Shown: piece by piece, positions 45,297 to 56,263 of the stretch | Layout of the letters: each line of letters opens with the position of its first letter | Position numbering within the stretch: the stretch's first letter is position 1 | Assembly (NCBI GenBank): GCA_036365145.1 | Contig: JAEOAD010000982.1 | Coordinates: forward strand, 5,544,001-5,608,000 | Reading direction: 5' to 3' | Length of the DNA stretch: 64,000 bases | Source of the DNA: Orientallactaga sibirica | Taxonomy: Eukaryota; Chordata; Mammalia; Rodentia; Dipodidae | Notes under the pieces: model-generated | The model's database searches: none | The model's input: the letters and a program-made list of their open reading frames with translations, nothing else | Told to the model about the DNA's origin: nothing | Position numbers and translations under genes: made by a program

Positions 45297-45554
45297 TCCT
45301 TCTTTTCTTTAATAGTGTATAATCGAAAAGGTTCCTTCTTCTTATCCTTTTTGCTTTAATTAATGTGGCATAAGCAATGTGGCACGGGTTCATTCATGGT
45401 GCCTTTGCATTTGTACAGTTAATGTGGAATTGTAAATGAACCCACCACCATCTTCCAGCAGCATCGACCAGTACAAAACATGCTGTTTGTCATCATTCTT
45501 CCAAGTTATAGGGTCTTTAGACATTGCTGTTTTATTTGTGTAAATTTTTTGCAC

Positions 45555-45896
45555 ATGTGTAATATTAGTGTGGGGTGTATGCATGTGTATATGTTAATGT
45601 GGCATTCTATGTGGCTGTCTGTGGCAGATGGAAAAGAACATCAGATAGTCCCACCCATCACTCATGCACCAAATTTCCCTTGGAGCAGTCTCTCTTGCTG
45701 ATGACAGAGCTTGTTTTTTTTCATGAGCCCTAGCAATTCTCTGGTCTCTACTTCCCACAGGACAGGAGATACAGACCTGTGTGTTCACGCCCAGCTACTT
45801 GTGAGGGTTCTGGGAATTCAAAATTGAGTCTTTAAGACCCCAACATCCTCATGCTTGCTTATAAAGTGCTCTTAACTATCAAGTCATCCCTCCAGC
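45555..45896 (-). mobile_element. B4-type composite SINE
   Basis: TG-rich start, B1-like middle, gttctgggaattcaaaattgag and tRNA-like end ctatcaagtcatccctccagcc. Diverged. Confidence 0.75.
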
Positions 45897-45954
45897 CATT
45901 TGTGTAATTATTTTTGTACACACCTTGAACCTCTATGGAAATGTTAGGTCTATA

Positions 45955-46305
45955 GCATTGGGGGGTGTTGCATTCATGTTCGCATTGCTGGCAGAAAACA
46001 TCCAATCAGGAGCAGTTTGTAGAAGGAAAGGGTTTATTTTGACTTACAGGCTCGAGGGGAAGCTCCGTGATGGTAGGGAAAATGATGGCATGAGCAGAGA
46101 GTGGACATCACCTCCTGGCCAACATCAAATGGATAACATCAGCAGGAGAGTGTGCCAGAGACTGGTAAGAGAAAGCTGGCTAGAACACCCATAAGCCTGC
46201 CCCCAACAATACAACACCTCCAGGAGGCATTAATTCCCAAATCTCCATCAGCTGGAAACCTAGCATTCAGAACACCTAAGTTTATGGGGGACACCTGAAT
46301 CAAAT
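45955..46305 (-). mobile_element. MaLR-type LTR (antisense), same family as 56807
   Basis: gtttattttgacttacaggctcgaggggaagctccgtgatgg and ccagctggaaacctagcattcag...cttatgggggaca are the reverse complement of the LTR pattern at 56807-57148. Solo. Confidence 0.78.
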
Positions 46306-46499
46306 AACCAAAGGAGGTTAAAATAATTTTATCAGCTATACTGAGGTACAAAAGCTGCATGTAGTTATTATATATAATTTGATCAGATAGCCATAAAACC
46401 TCTACTAGCTTGAGGAAAGTATACGTATACATCACCTCCAAAAATGTCCGTTTCTTTTTATTTCCTGTGTGATAAAAACATTTAACATGAAGCCTAATT

Positions 46500-46503
<4 letters not shown>

Positions 46504-46573
<70 letters not shown>

Positions 46574-46576
46574 CGC
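46504..46576. repeat. Compound (CT)n(GT)n(GC)n microsatellite
   Basis: About 18 CT, 12 GT and 6 GC/CG dinucleotides in direct succession, at the tail of an antisense B4 SINE. Confidence 0.98.
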
Positions 46577-46806
46577 ATTGCTCATTTCTATCAATGCAAG
46601 AGTGTGCATGTCACAGTGTGTGTGGAGGTCAGAAACAAATTCAGGTGTCTGTTCACTGCTACATTTACCAGACTAGCTGGTAGGTATGCTGGGATTTTAG
46701 ACACCCATCATAGCATTCAACTTTTGAGTGGGTTCCGGGGATATGAACTCAAATATTCACACTTGTGCAGAAAGCTCTTTATCCACTGAGTCACCTGCCT
46801 AGTCCT
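46577..46806 (-). mobile_element. B4-type SINE
   Basis: gtgtgtggaggtcagaaacaaattcagg, ctagctggtaggtatgctggg, tttatccactgagtcacctgcc. Its tail is the compound microsatellite before it. Confidence 0.85.
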
Positions 46807-46894
46807 GAGGTCTTCTTTCTTAACAAATGTTTCAGTGTACAAAATAACATGGTTAATTACAGTCCTTATATAGTGAAGCAGACATCCAGAACAT

Positions 46895-47085
46895 ATCAGA
46901 AAGGAAAAGTAGATCAGATGCAAGGAATCAGGTGACATAGAACTGCATTTTGAGAGTCAACTGAATCAGAAAGACAAATACATGGGCAGGTGACCCAGCA
47001 GGATGAATCTGCAGTTGCAGAATCAAAGACTATCAGAACATGGAGAATATCCTAGAAAAAGAAGTGGATCACACCCAGGTTCTAT
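46895..47085 (+). repeat. Diverged local duplication, copy 1
   Basis: Shares agatcag...tagaactgcatt, caggtgacccagcagg-tgaatc-gcagttgca and tatc...aacatgg...ctagaaaaag with 47998-48345. Not a family I can name. Confidence 0.8.
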
Positions 47086-47251
47086 GTATCTTGCATAACT
47101 TTGTCTATAAAAGCCAATCCCATGTAGGAATCATTCTGAGATACTGAGAGCATAATGCCACTTACATAATTTAAACTGCATGTGTCTATCCTTGCCTTCA
47201 TGTAGTCTATCTAGTATGTCTTTGGTGTGTATTGAAAACCCACCTCCCTGG

Positions 47252-47328
47252 GGTTGCAGCTCAGTGGCAGAGTGCCTTGCATGGGCAAAGCCCCGGGTAT
47301 GAATCCCAACACTAGAAATTAATTCAAC
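47252..47328 (+). mobile_element. ID SINE
   Basis: cctggggttgcagctcagtggcagagtgccttgcatgggcaaagccccgggtatgaatccc is a well-preserved tRNA-Ala-type element. Confidence 0.9.
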
Positions 47329-47499
47329 CCCTTCTCCTATGCTAATTTAATTCTGATCTTTTAGACATGATGGCTCACCTTTACTGATCTTTGCAGGTTG
47401 CAGTTCTATGGATTCATTGTTACCGAAAGTTTGAGTTCTTGGCTATGTTTGTACTAGCATCCTGAAAACTTAGCAAAATTTGCAGCTCTTGGTTATCAG

Positions 47500-47674
47500 A
47501 GCCTGTCTTGTGCATTGTGGGAGGTTCAGTAGCATCCTCGGCTTCTACCCTTTAGATGCCAGGAACACCATCACCATTGTCCACGCTTGTGACAACAAAA
47601 ATGACTCCTGGTATTGCCAAATGTCCTCTGAGGATGTGCCAGATCAAATCCCCTCTACATTGAAACCATCACTG
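47500..47674 (-). mobile_element. MER5A hAT-Charlie DNA transposon
   Basis: Antisense MER5A: cctgtcttgtgcattgtgggagg, cttctaccctttagatgccagg, tgacaacaaaaatgactcctgg, tattgccaaatgtcctctg, ending ccatcactg. This eutherian non-autonomous transposon is ancient and immobile. Confidence 0.9.
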
Positions 47675-47997
47675 TATACATGATAGGAAAGGACTTATCG
47701 TGGCTCTCCTGCAAATTTAGCCACTGTGCTCATCCTGATGGGCAATGAGGGGAGTCCTTATGGAGGCACCGGTACTGAGCTGCCCATGAGGTATGCTCTC
47801 AATAGAGTGAAGTTCAGGGAGTGGTGCCGGCTTCACAAGGCTTGGGATCATCCAGGCAGGCCCACTCTGAACAGAGAGCACCTGCCACTTGGAAGTAGTG
47901 GAAAAACAGAAGTAACCAAAGCTGAGAGTTGGTTGAGTTTGCCCAGCAGGCAGGCAGAGGAGAGCAAGCAAAGGAGGGCAGGCAGGAGTCATCAGCT
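47675..47997. other. Unclassified, with a 98-codon open frame
   Basis: A forward frame opens at 47726 and runs to 48022, with an overlapping 91-codon antisense frame. Composition is GC-richer than the surroundings. I see no domain, splice context or repeat family, so I leave it as non-coding. Confidence 0.35.
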
Positions 47998-48345
47998 AAG
48001 AAAAACAGATCAGGTAACTTAGAACTGCATTATGGAAGCCAATTGAATCAGAAAGACATGGACAGGTGACCCAGCAGGCTGAATCAGCAGTTGCACAAAG
48101 AATATCACAACATGAGCCGGGCGTGGTGGCGCACACCTTTAATCCCAGCACTCGGGAGGCAGAGGTAGGAGGATCGCCGAGAGTTCAAGGCCACCCTGAG
48201 ACTACATAGTTGATTCCAGGTCAGCCTGGACCAGAGTGAGACCCTACCTTGAAAAACAAAAAAAAAAAAAATTAAAAAAAGAGTATCACAACATGGAAAG
48301 TATCTAGAAAAAGGAGTTGATCGCACCCAGCTTCTAAGGCAAGCC
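47998..48345 (+). repeat. Diverged local duplication, copy 2, with B1 inside
   Basis: Matches 46895-47085 over about 190 bp once the B1 (48115-48279) is removed. The two copies lie about 1.1 kb apart in the same orientation. Confidence 0.8.
48115..48279 (+). mobile_element. B1 SINE, young
   Basis: Nearly consensus gccgggcgtggtggcgcac with most CpGs intact. A 16-bp target duplication, agaatatcacaacatg (48099-48114) versus agagtatcacaacatg (48280-48295), differs by one base. Confidence 0.97.
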
Positions 48346-49345
48346 TTGCTTTCCTCTGAGCCTTCTTGATGTTGTTGTGGAATGTGGTCCAGAAACAAAG
48401 ATGAGTGCATTTAAGTAAAAAATACTTTGTGGGTGCTGGGCAAACTATAAGTCACCTTCAACTCCTTTTTCTTCTGCATGAAGCCTCAAAACCTTCCACT
48501 TCACTTCCTCTGAGGTATCTTTTATTCACAGGTCTAGCATTTTCCTCAGTACCTCACCCCACTTCCTTGTCTATACTGATGCAAGCTACCCTTTAAACAG
48601 AGACACCCCAAGAAAGAAAAGCCAAAGAAAAGAGAATATATTCAGAAAGGAAAGGACATTCTCTCACATGCAGGACTTACTTCAACATCCTGAGTCCTAG
48701 GATTAATTTGTGTCCTAGCCTCTTCTACACCAAAGGCAGGTAGAATCAGTTTGTTTTCTCTGTGTAGGACAAAACTGCAGGTACTTTGCAATAAAAAAAA
48801 TTAATGGATGGCCACTCCATATATCAACCGGAATGAACTTCATAGATTCTGCATTGAAAAGACACAACCACAGAAGTCCACACTGCCTGCTTCCACCTCC
48901 TACCAAGTTACAAGAGCATGTAAACCCAGCAGATCATGACAGAAAGCAGAAGAGTGGTTTCCCATAGTGTGGAGACATACTGAGCCAGGGCAAGAAGGGG
49001 CTGCTCAATGCTGAATCTTGATTTGGGCATTGACTACAGAGGTGAAGACAGAAGTAAAATGCATCATGTGCCATATACACCATGCCCTTCCCTGCTTTTA
49101 AAGTATCAAATCATTTAAAAATGCTAATGACTTTCCAATCGTGTTAGATTCTGACAATGCAAACAAGATGGGAAGCAAGTGCTGCTAAGCCATCTCTTCT
49201 GATCATAGAAAAAGGCGTGAGATTGCTATTCTATGTGTCAGGGAACACAACCAACTGTTCTGAGAAGGACACCCAAGTTCATTCCTACTCTATGAGAATG
49301 ATGTTTTAAATTGGGTGTGAAGACATGTTAGTGGAAGAGAGACTG
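48346..49345. other. Unique sequence, nothing recognised
   Basis: No repeat or gene recognised. Confidence 0.45.
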
Positions 49346-49449
49346 TATTAATTACTTTGGCATCTGTGTGGTCAAAATATCTGACAGAAACACCTTAAAG
49401 AAAGAAAGATTTATTTTGAATTTGTAGTTTCAAAAGTATCTGTTCCTTG

Positions 49450-49660
49450 GGCTGGAGAGATGGCTTACAGGTTAAGACACATGCCTATGAAGCCTAAGGA
49501 CAACGGTTCGATTCCCCAGGTCCCATGTAAGCCTGATGCACATGGTGGTGCAGGCATCTGGAGTTCGTTTGCAGTGGCTAGAGGCCATGGCGCACCCATT
49601 CTCACTCTTTCTCTCTCTCTCCTTCTGTCTCTAATAAATAAATAAATAAAAATAAAAATA
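49450..49660 (+). mobile_element. DIP-type SINE, subtype B
   Basis: Intact A-box and B-box (ggttcgattcccc), body catctggagttcgtttgcagtgg and AAATAAA tail. A perfect 18-bp target duplication, aaaagtatctgttccttg, is at 49432-49449 and 49661-49678. One of the youngest-looking copies. Confidence 0.97.
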
Positions 49661-49862
49661 AAAAGTATCTGTTCCTTGTGGCAGGGAGGGCACAGTAGAG
49701 CAACTCAGCTCACGGTGGCTTGGCATGAGGTGCAGGTTGTTCACATCAAGCAGAGCATGAAGAGAGATAGCCCAACCTTCAAAGGGCTACATCTAGCGAC
49801 TTACTTCATCTAGTCAGACCATGCCTCCTAAAAGCACCAAAGCCTCTCAACGTAGCATCATC

Positions 49863-49995
49863 AAGCCAGGCATGGTGGTGCTATCTGGAGGCAGAGGTAA
49901 GAGGGTTGTCATGAGTTCAAGGCCAGCTTGAAACAACATAATGAATTCCATATCAGTTTGGGTTATAGTGAGACTCTGCCTTGAAAACAAAAAAG
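49863..49995 (+). mobile_element. B1 SINE with internal deletion
   Basis: aagccaggcatggtggtgc joins directly to tctggaggcagaggtaag, so the usual ctttaatcccagcac block is missing. Ends in an A-rich tail with flanking gta-g-catca-like repeats. Confidence 0.88.
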
Positions 49996-50134
49996 TAGTA
50001 CCATCAGCCAGGGAAGAAATATTCAAAATATAAGCCTATGGGGGACATGTCACTGTTAAATCATAGCAGAATCTCATACAATGCAGAACATACACATAAT
50101 ACAATAATATTCAGCCTTTGTAAAAGAAATCTAG

Positions 50135-50450
50135 AGAGGTAGCGACGGCTCTTTGGATAAAAGCACTTACCACACATGAGTTCTGAGTTCAGATCCCCAG
50201 AAGCTATCTAAAATGCCAGATACTGTGGCAGGCATCTGTGATCCCAGCATGCCTAAAGTGAGAGGGGAGGTGGGAGACAGGAATATTTCCTGGAAGCTCA
50301 TAGGCCAGAGAGCCTTGCAAATGCAGTGGTAAATGGCAAAAGACCCTGCCCCCAATGATATGGAAGGAAAGGATCAACATCTGCAGTTGTCCGGTTGTCC
50401 TCTGATCTCCACATGTGCACACGCGCGCGCGCACACACACACACACTCAC
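50135..50450 (+). mobile_element. B4-type composite SINE
   Basis: gtagcgacggctctttgg head, ctgtgatcccagcatgcc middle, tgtcctctgatctccacatgtg tail, then (CG)n(CA)n. Confidence 0.82.
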
Positions 50451-50460
50451 GGGGGGGGGG
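50417..50460. repeat. (CG)n(CA)n microsatellite followed by a G10 run
   Basis: cacacgcgcgcgcgcaca, a CA run and then ten G at 50451-50460, forming the end of the B4 tail. Confidence 0.95.
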
Positions 50461-51200
50461 ACCTAATCATTTTCAACCACATGGATAGCCTGACGGACTT
50501 GATGTTATGTGAGATAAGACAAGGCTCACTTATATGTACAACCTTTTTGAAGAAAATATATTGATGGATATAGAATGAAACCAATAATAGGAGGGAGGTG
50601 GGGTTTGGAGAGAAGTTGTTCCAAGAATACATAACTTCAGTTAGAAGGAATAAGTTCCAGAGAGCTCTTGTATTACAAGTGTCTATTGTTAGCAACAGAA
50701 ACATATATGAGGCCATTTGGTTAAAGAACTTTTTTTTTTCCAAAAACTCCAGCGAATACTGGGAAGATTCAAGACTCATGAAAATGTCGAGAAGAAAAGA
50801 AAGGCAAGGGTTCGGCCCTGGAGAAGTCATCTCTATGACACCCAGCAGGTCTCATGGACCATGGCAGAGGAAGTAGCAGAACAACTATGAGTACTGCTCT
50901 CAGTGCTAGCCAGAGATATTCCTGTCTCCCACCATCCTTCTCACTGTAGGCATGCTGGGATCACAGACGCCTGCTATAGGCATCTGTACTAAGACAATAA
51001 GGAGGCTCAAAACGCATCAAAGCAGAAACAGGCTATTGAGATTTCTACCATCCCCTCCAAGGCTCAGAGAATAGTGTAGAAGAGGGGACAGAAAGAACAC
51101 CAATAACCCTATTCAGGAGGGCCCTCTGAGAAATGGGGACCACAGGAGAGGGGATAACCTATGTATAATAAAATAATACTAATAAAAATTATTAAAGAAA
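50461..51200 (+). mobile_element. LINE-1 3' end, diverged, possible
   Basis: tttcaaccacatggatagcctgacgg...gatgttatgtgagataagacaagg...cttatatgtac echoes LINE-1 3'-terminal sequence, and the right end is an AATAAA-rich tail (51165-51200). The middle is not diagnostic. Confidence 0.4.
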
Positions 51201-52007
51201 AAATCATGTAATAGCCACAGTGTACCCTGGGCTTCCTTTGAGGAGCTGTGTGACTGCACAGTGGTTACTGGCACCCCCACAAGACCAGCATGGTTCTGAG
51301 CCCATCAACTTGTTACATGGAGGATGGAGGAGGACAATAGGAATGAGACAACAAAACAGAGGAAGGACTACCTTGAAAGAAGAGGGTCCTCAGGGGATGG
51401 AGAACAGAGAGAGAAAGAACAAAAAGGATAAAGGATAGAAAGATGATCAAATTATAGTATGTTCATACATTAAAGTTCTCAATTCAAAAGCAAAGACTAT
51501 GTGAGGAAAAGCATACATTAATAAGCTTTATTTAGCCATCTCCCAATGTGTGCATATTTCAACGATCAGGTTTCACACTATAAATATATAAACATTTTGC
51601 TTGTCAATTAAAATCAATATGTATTTTTCAAAGGTGAAAGAAACAGAAGACAACTCAGCCCCTCACAGTAGCTCAAAGCATCTGCAGGTGGCTGCCACTT
51701 GGAAACCACATCCTGTGTGATAAATGCCTTAGGGGGTGCCCTGGCTCTTTGTACCTAGGGAGCATTGGGGTGCCCCCATGGATCCTTTCAAGTGGAGCAG
51801 GCAGAATTTCTGAGGAGGGCTTCAGCACTATGAATAAAATCTCACTGTGATGTGATTCATAAAGACAGCTGCATCTTAGTGTCAGCATTGAACCAAGCAG
51901 AGGGAACCAAGGGGCTCACAGTGTTCCCCATCCATCAGCTCAATCAGGACAGAAAGCACCTACATCTCAGTGACACTTGAAGTGTTCAATTTTTTTAAAG
52001 AAAACCT
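51201..52007. other. Unique sequence, nothing recognised
   Basis: No repeat or gene recognised. Confidence 0.45.
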
Positions 52008-52017
52008 AGATTTGAGG

Positions 52018-52321
52018 GCCTAGGGAGATGACTCAGTGGATAGGAGTGTGTGTTATACAAGCACAAGGACTTAAATCCCCAGCATGCATGTGAAAAGCTG
52101 GGCATTGTCTATACATTCCTGTAACCTCACCAGTGAGGTGGTCAGAGAAAGGGGGATCTCTGTGGTTCATTGGTTAGCCAGTCCAAATGAAAAATTGTGA
52201 GCTCCACCCCATGTAAGGAAAATAAGACAGAAGAGCAATAGAGGAGGACATGGACATCCTCTGGACTCTGCATGCATGTGCACATCACTGTCCAACACGC
52301 ATCACACACACACACACAAAA
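52018..52321 (+). mobile_element. B4-type composite SINE
   Basis: ggcctagggagatgactcagtggataggag head, B1-like middle and CA-rich end. The target duplication tagatttgag is at 52008-52017 and 52322-52331. Confidence 0.88.
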
Positions 52322-52675
52322 TAGATTTGAGACTAAGAGCAGGCTTTGTCATTATGCTAGATTGGTGACAATTTGAAGTTTTGTACAGAAGAGAAACGGA
52401 AGGAAGTATGCTGTGGACACCCATCTCTAGTGTAGTAGGGGTCTAGAGGTCTCTGAGGATCTTTAGGGAAAGGCCACACTTGAGGTTCTGCAGATGAAAA
52501 AAGCAAGGGCTACACTAAAGTTCAGGGCCACAGGGTCTTCACAGGGTCTTCACAGGATCCCGGAAACTTTTTAGACAGGAACCTTTTCTCTGAGCTGTAA
52601 AACTCTTGCACTCTGAGCTCCCAAGAGAGTGTTGTTCCAACTTCAGCAAGCAACAGTGGCTTTTAAAAATCCATG

Positions 52676-52852
52676 GCCTTGGGAGATGGCTCAATGATTA
52701 AAGGGAGTTGCTTGCAAAGCCTGCTGACCAGGTTCAATTCCTTGGCATCCACATAAAGCCAGAAACAAGAAGTGCTACATGCATCTAGAGTTTGTAGTGG
52801 CAAGAGACTCCTCTGTCTCTCACCTCACAGCTAAATAAATAAATAAACGAAA
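52676..52852 (+). mobile_element. DIP-type SINE, subtype B, diverged
   Basis: cttgggagatggctcaatgattaaag head, aggttcaattcc B-box, body gcatctagagtttgtagtgg and AAATAAATAAAT tail. Confidence 0.88.
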
Positions 52853-53760
52853 ATATTTTGCTTGTAAATATTTAAGTCCCCAGCTCTCTCCAGAGTTACT
52901 GATTTTTTTTTTTTTTTTTTTTAGCTCTGGTGCTAATTTCACCTAACTGACAGTTACCACAGAGGAGCTATGACACCAGGCACCCAGGTTCAAAGGACAC
53001 ACACCCATACAAAGCTGGTGACATGTTCTCTGGCATCTGCATAACTTCTAGTGTTTGTCATGTTATCACATTTGCATCTGGGAAATTATATTGGAAAAAA
53101 ATCAGAACAGAGTCAGGGGAATTTTTATGTCTATTCTTTCGGTGCTAATAGTCCAGGATCGTTATTTTAAAATTTCGTTTATGTGTTTTGTTCCTTTTCT
53201 TTTTCTCTTGTTTCTGGGAATCCAGACACAATATTATCACCATGTTTATTTTCAGGGATGATAATGTAAACGTCTTTTCAGTCTCCAAGTTTGAAATAAA
53301 ATGTTGGTTTCATAGAATATTGTCCACTAGAGGGATCGCCAGCTCCACTGAGATCACGAGGGTGCGGCAATCTTGTCTACAAGCTGAGGCAGAGACACAC
53401 ATGAGCAAGTAGAGAAGCAATAAAAATATGAAATGGAGATAGTAAGGATGCAAGAGAGTTGTTTACCAAAAACATTGTCTCCAGCTTGTCTGCTCAATAA
53501 GCCTGGTGCTATGTTTTAGATGCAGCTGGCACTGACAAGAGAAAAATTTAAATATCGAGTAATTGCAAAAGAAGGCAAGAAAATGTTTGAAACAAAGTCC
53601 TGAAGACTCGGTTGAAAAAGAATCAGGGTAAAAATGTCAATTTCTTGGAAATTCAGCTCTTAGAATTTGGTCCTTCTAACCTCTCCTGGAGGATTTTATT
53701 TTATGTTTTCAGCACTAGCTGCATTTCAAGCACCCTCTCTATTCATCTCCAGCTGGGCAT
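52853..53760. other. Unique sequence with a T20 tract
   Basis: A run of about 20 T near 52902-52921, otherwise no repeat or gene recognised. Confidence 0.45.
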
Positions 53761-53764
53761 GAAC

Positions 53765-53963
53765 ATAGGCTTTGGAGTCACAAAGACCTCGGTCTAATTC
53801 TCATCTGTGTCATTTGCTTAGCTGAGTGACCTGGAGCAAATTGCCATTCTTGCTGAGTTTCTGCTTCCCAGTCTATTAAATGGAGGTCATAAAACCTGTG
53901 TCCTGGAAGTTTAAACAAGGCATTCAAATGCATAGCATGCAATAAGGCATTACTATATTAATT
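53765..53963 (+). mobile_element. MIR SINE
   Basis: Follows MIR end to end: ggctttggagtcacaaagacc, gcttagctgagtgacctggagcaaattgcc, tctgcttcccagtctattaaatggaggtcataa. Pre-eutherian in age. Confidence 0.95.
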
Positions 53964-54312
53964 AACACTTTGCTTCCCCTTTGTGCCTTTGCATGTCCGT
54001 GCTGCTAAAAATGGACTGTGTAACAGTTTCAATTCCTATGTACAGAGGGAAACAAGCATGCCTCTTTAGAAAAGTCCCGGAAATCTGTAGAAGGTGTCAG
54101 CATATTGCTCCCATGAAAGGACAGACTAAATCGCAAATGTTTTAGGCTGTGTACAACATGGGATCTGTGTTCTACTACTGAATTCGACCACTACAGTGTT
54201 AAAAGCAACATGGACAACATGGAAACAAATGAGTGTGGCTGTTCCAAGCTGGGGTCATCATTGACAATCTCTTTCCTGTGGTTTGTTACTAACATTGGAT
54301 GGTTGTTTCAAA

Positions 54313-55690
54313 TTTCTTTTTTATTAGTTATGCACATAATGTGAATACATTCATGTTGATACCATTAATAGCCTCCTCCCTCCAAAGGGACCCTCTTGTT
54401 AGGGAATGTGGGTCATGCATTGTGAGATAGCCATCAGTTATGTAGAAGAGGCAATGTCTCTGTGCATAATGACCCAACTTGTGGCTCTAACATTCTTTCC
54501 GCCCCTTCTCCGCAAGTTTCCCTGAGCCACGTTGGGTTCATTTTAGTTCTACTTCAGTGATGAGGTCTTGGGAGCCTCTGTGTCTCTGGATATCTAGTTT
54601 AGTAAGAGTTAAGTGTTCTCTGTGTGTATCTCCTTCAGCCTTGTGCTGGTGTCAGGTTCACCGAGAAAGCAGCACTCTTGCCCATTTCCCCAATTACTCT
54701 GGTTTCAGCTGGGGCCCTGGTGAGGTGTGATAGGCTGATCCTCTCCTTAGGTTCAGCATCCATTTGAAAAAGAGAAGCAAATTCTCCAGTGGAGAAAAAA
54801 GTCAGCACCATATAAATGGGATAACCATTATTATTTTAGAGAGAATTTTATAGGTGGAGGCACTCTTGTAGCCCACGATTGGTGGGAGCTTGATATTGGA
54901 GAGCCAGCTCATTTTTTGGATATGGTTCTGATTTGTTTCCCATTTCCAGCTATGAGTTCCATTCCACTGAGAGCATCTGTTAGTCAAATCAAGAGCAGTT
55001 GGTTGTCCACCCTGGCTGTGTGCCACTATTGCACTTGTGTGAGCATCACATCAGGTTGTTTGCTGCTGAGTAGCTTAGATCACGAGTTGCTTGGACAGAT
55101 GTTGGTCATTTTCCCTAGTCACTCATGTACCACCTTCTGGCACTAGACAAGCTGTCTGGGGACTGACTCTCTTCCAGATTCCAGCCACATCACTCCATGT
55201 TACATAACAATAGCATATGGTGTCTTTGGCAATAGGGTCTTACCATTAACCTTTGGTGGGTCATCAAGTACTCTAATAGAAATCTGTCTTCTTTTGGGAA
55301 ACCTTGTAGGTCTCTCTGATCAATGGCTCATTGTGGAAGTTAACTGCATGCTGGTACTGGGAGTTACAGGCCAGCTTCAAGGAAAAAGAAGGAAGAAAAA
55401 GATAGGTAATATAAAAGAGAAAGAGAAGAGAGAGAGAGAAACAGAAGATTAAGGTTATTCTTCATCATATCCTCTCAATGGCCCTTTGATTCAGGTGTTC
55501 CCTCTAAGGACCTGATGAAGGTTCAACCTTTTAGTCTGTCTTTCAGGATATAGGATTTTCCATTTGGGTTCCATTTTATGTCCCCCTGCCACCCTTACCC
55601 TCCCCTCCCGTGCCACCTTCCCTATTGTCCAGTCCTCAAGATGCTTATTAGGTATGTCAGCATCTCGGGCAAATTCAGGTTAGGAGCCAC
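54313..55690 (-). mobile_element. LINE-1 3' UTR, long antisense copy
   Basis: The most complete LINE-1 3' UTR in the window. Its left end (ttttttattagttatgcacataatgtg) is the reversed 3' terminus. Then come the blocks seen at 19176-19590 in reverse and at 18700-19175 in the same direction, then the part nearer ORF2 with a GA-rich patch (55381-55445) and a C-rich block (55580-55620). No ORF2 coding sequence follows. Confidence 0.85.
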
Positions 55691-55927
55691 AGATGAGTGA
55701 GACCATGCAACAAGTATCTAATTTCTTATAATAATGAAGTGCTTTAGTGGCAGAGGATTGGCAAGAAAAGAATGTCAAACCTGGAAAAAATTGAACTTGT
55801 ATCCTGCTTTTCCTAACTACTACTTATTTCATTTGGGGCACATCACATAATATCCAAAGGTCTGGCTACAATGGTGGCTGAAAGGCTCAAAGGGAGAAGG
55901 AATGTAGTGTCAAAATGATGTGCCACA

Positions 55928-56262
55928 GGCCTGGGGAGATGATTCAAGGGTTAAGAGTACTTGCTGCACAAGTATGAGGGCATAAGCATGAGTTTGATGC
56001 CCTCATAAGTAACTAGGCAAGGCTACATATGTATGTAACGTTAGTCTTGTGGGGAGGTGGACACTAGAGAGTGGCTGGGACTTGCTGAGAAAAAAATGGT
56101 GAAAATGGCATTTCTGTGTTGAGTGAGAGACTCCATCTCAAGGAAACAAGCAGATGAGAGAAAAGATGATAACTGATGTTTCTTTCTGGCCTTTACATGC
56201 CTGTGCACAGGCACATATATCTACACACACACATGCATACACACATCTGTGCACACACACAA
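55928..56262 (+). mobile_element. B4-type composite SINE
   Basis: ggcctggggagatgattcaagggttaagag head, B1-like middle, tttctggcctttacatgcc tail and CA-rich end. Confidence 0.83.
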
Positions 56263-56263
56263 T

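Larger units (their letters stand above)
49349..50070 (-). mobile_element. MaLR-type LTR (antisense) with two nested SINEs
   Basis: tattaattactttggcatctg, aagaaagatttattttgaatttg, ggcagggagggcacagtagag and cctatgggggacatgtcactg follow the antisense order of rodent MaLR LTRs. A DIP (49450) and a B1 (49863) interrupt it. Confidence 0.8.

Noticed and set aside
46139..46609. 156-codon antisense frame
   Set aside because: It crosses a microsatellite and an LTR; the repeats encode RE and TH dipeptide runs.
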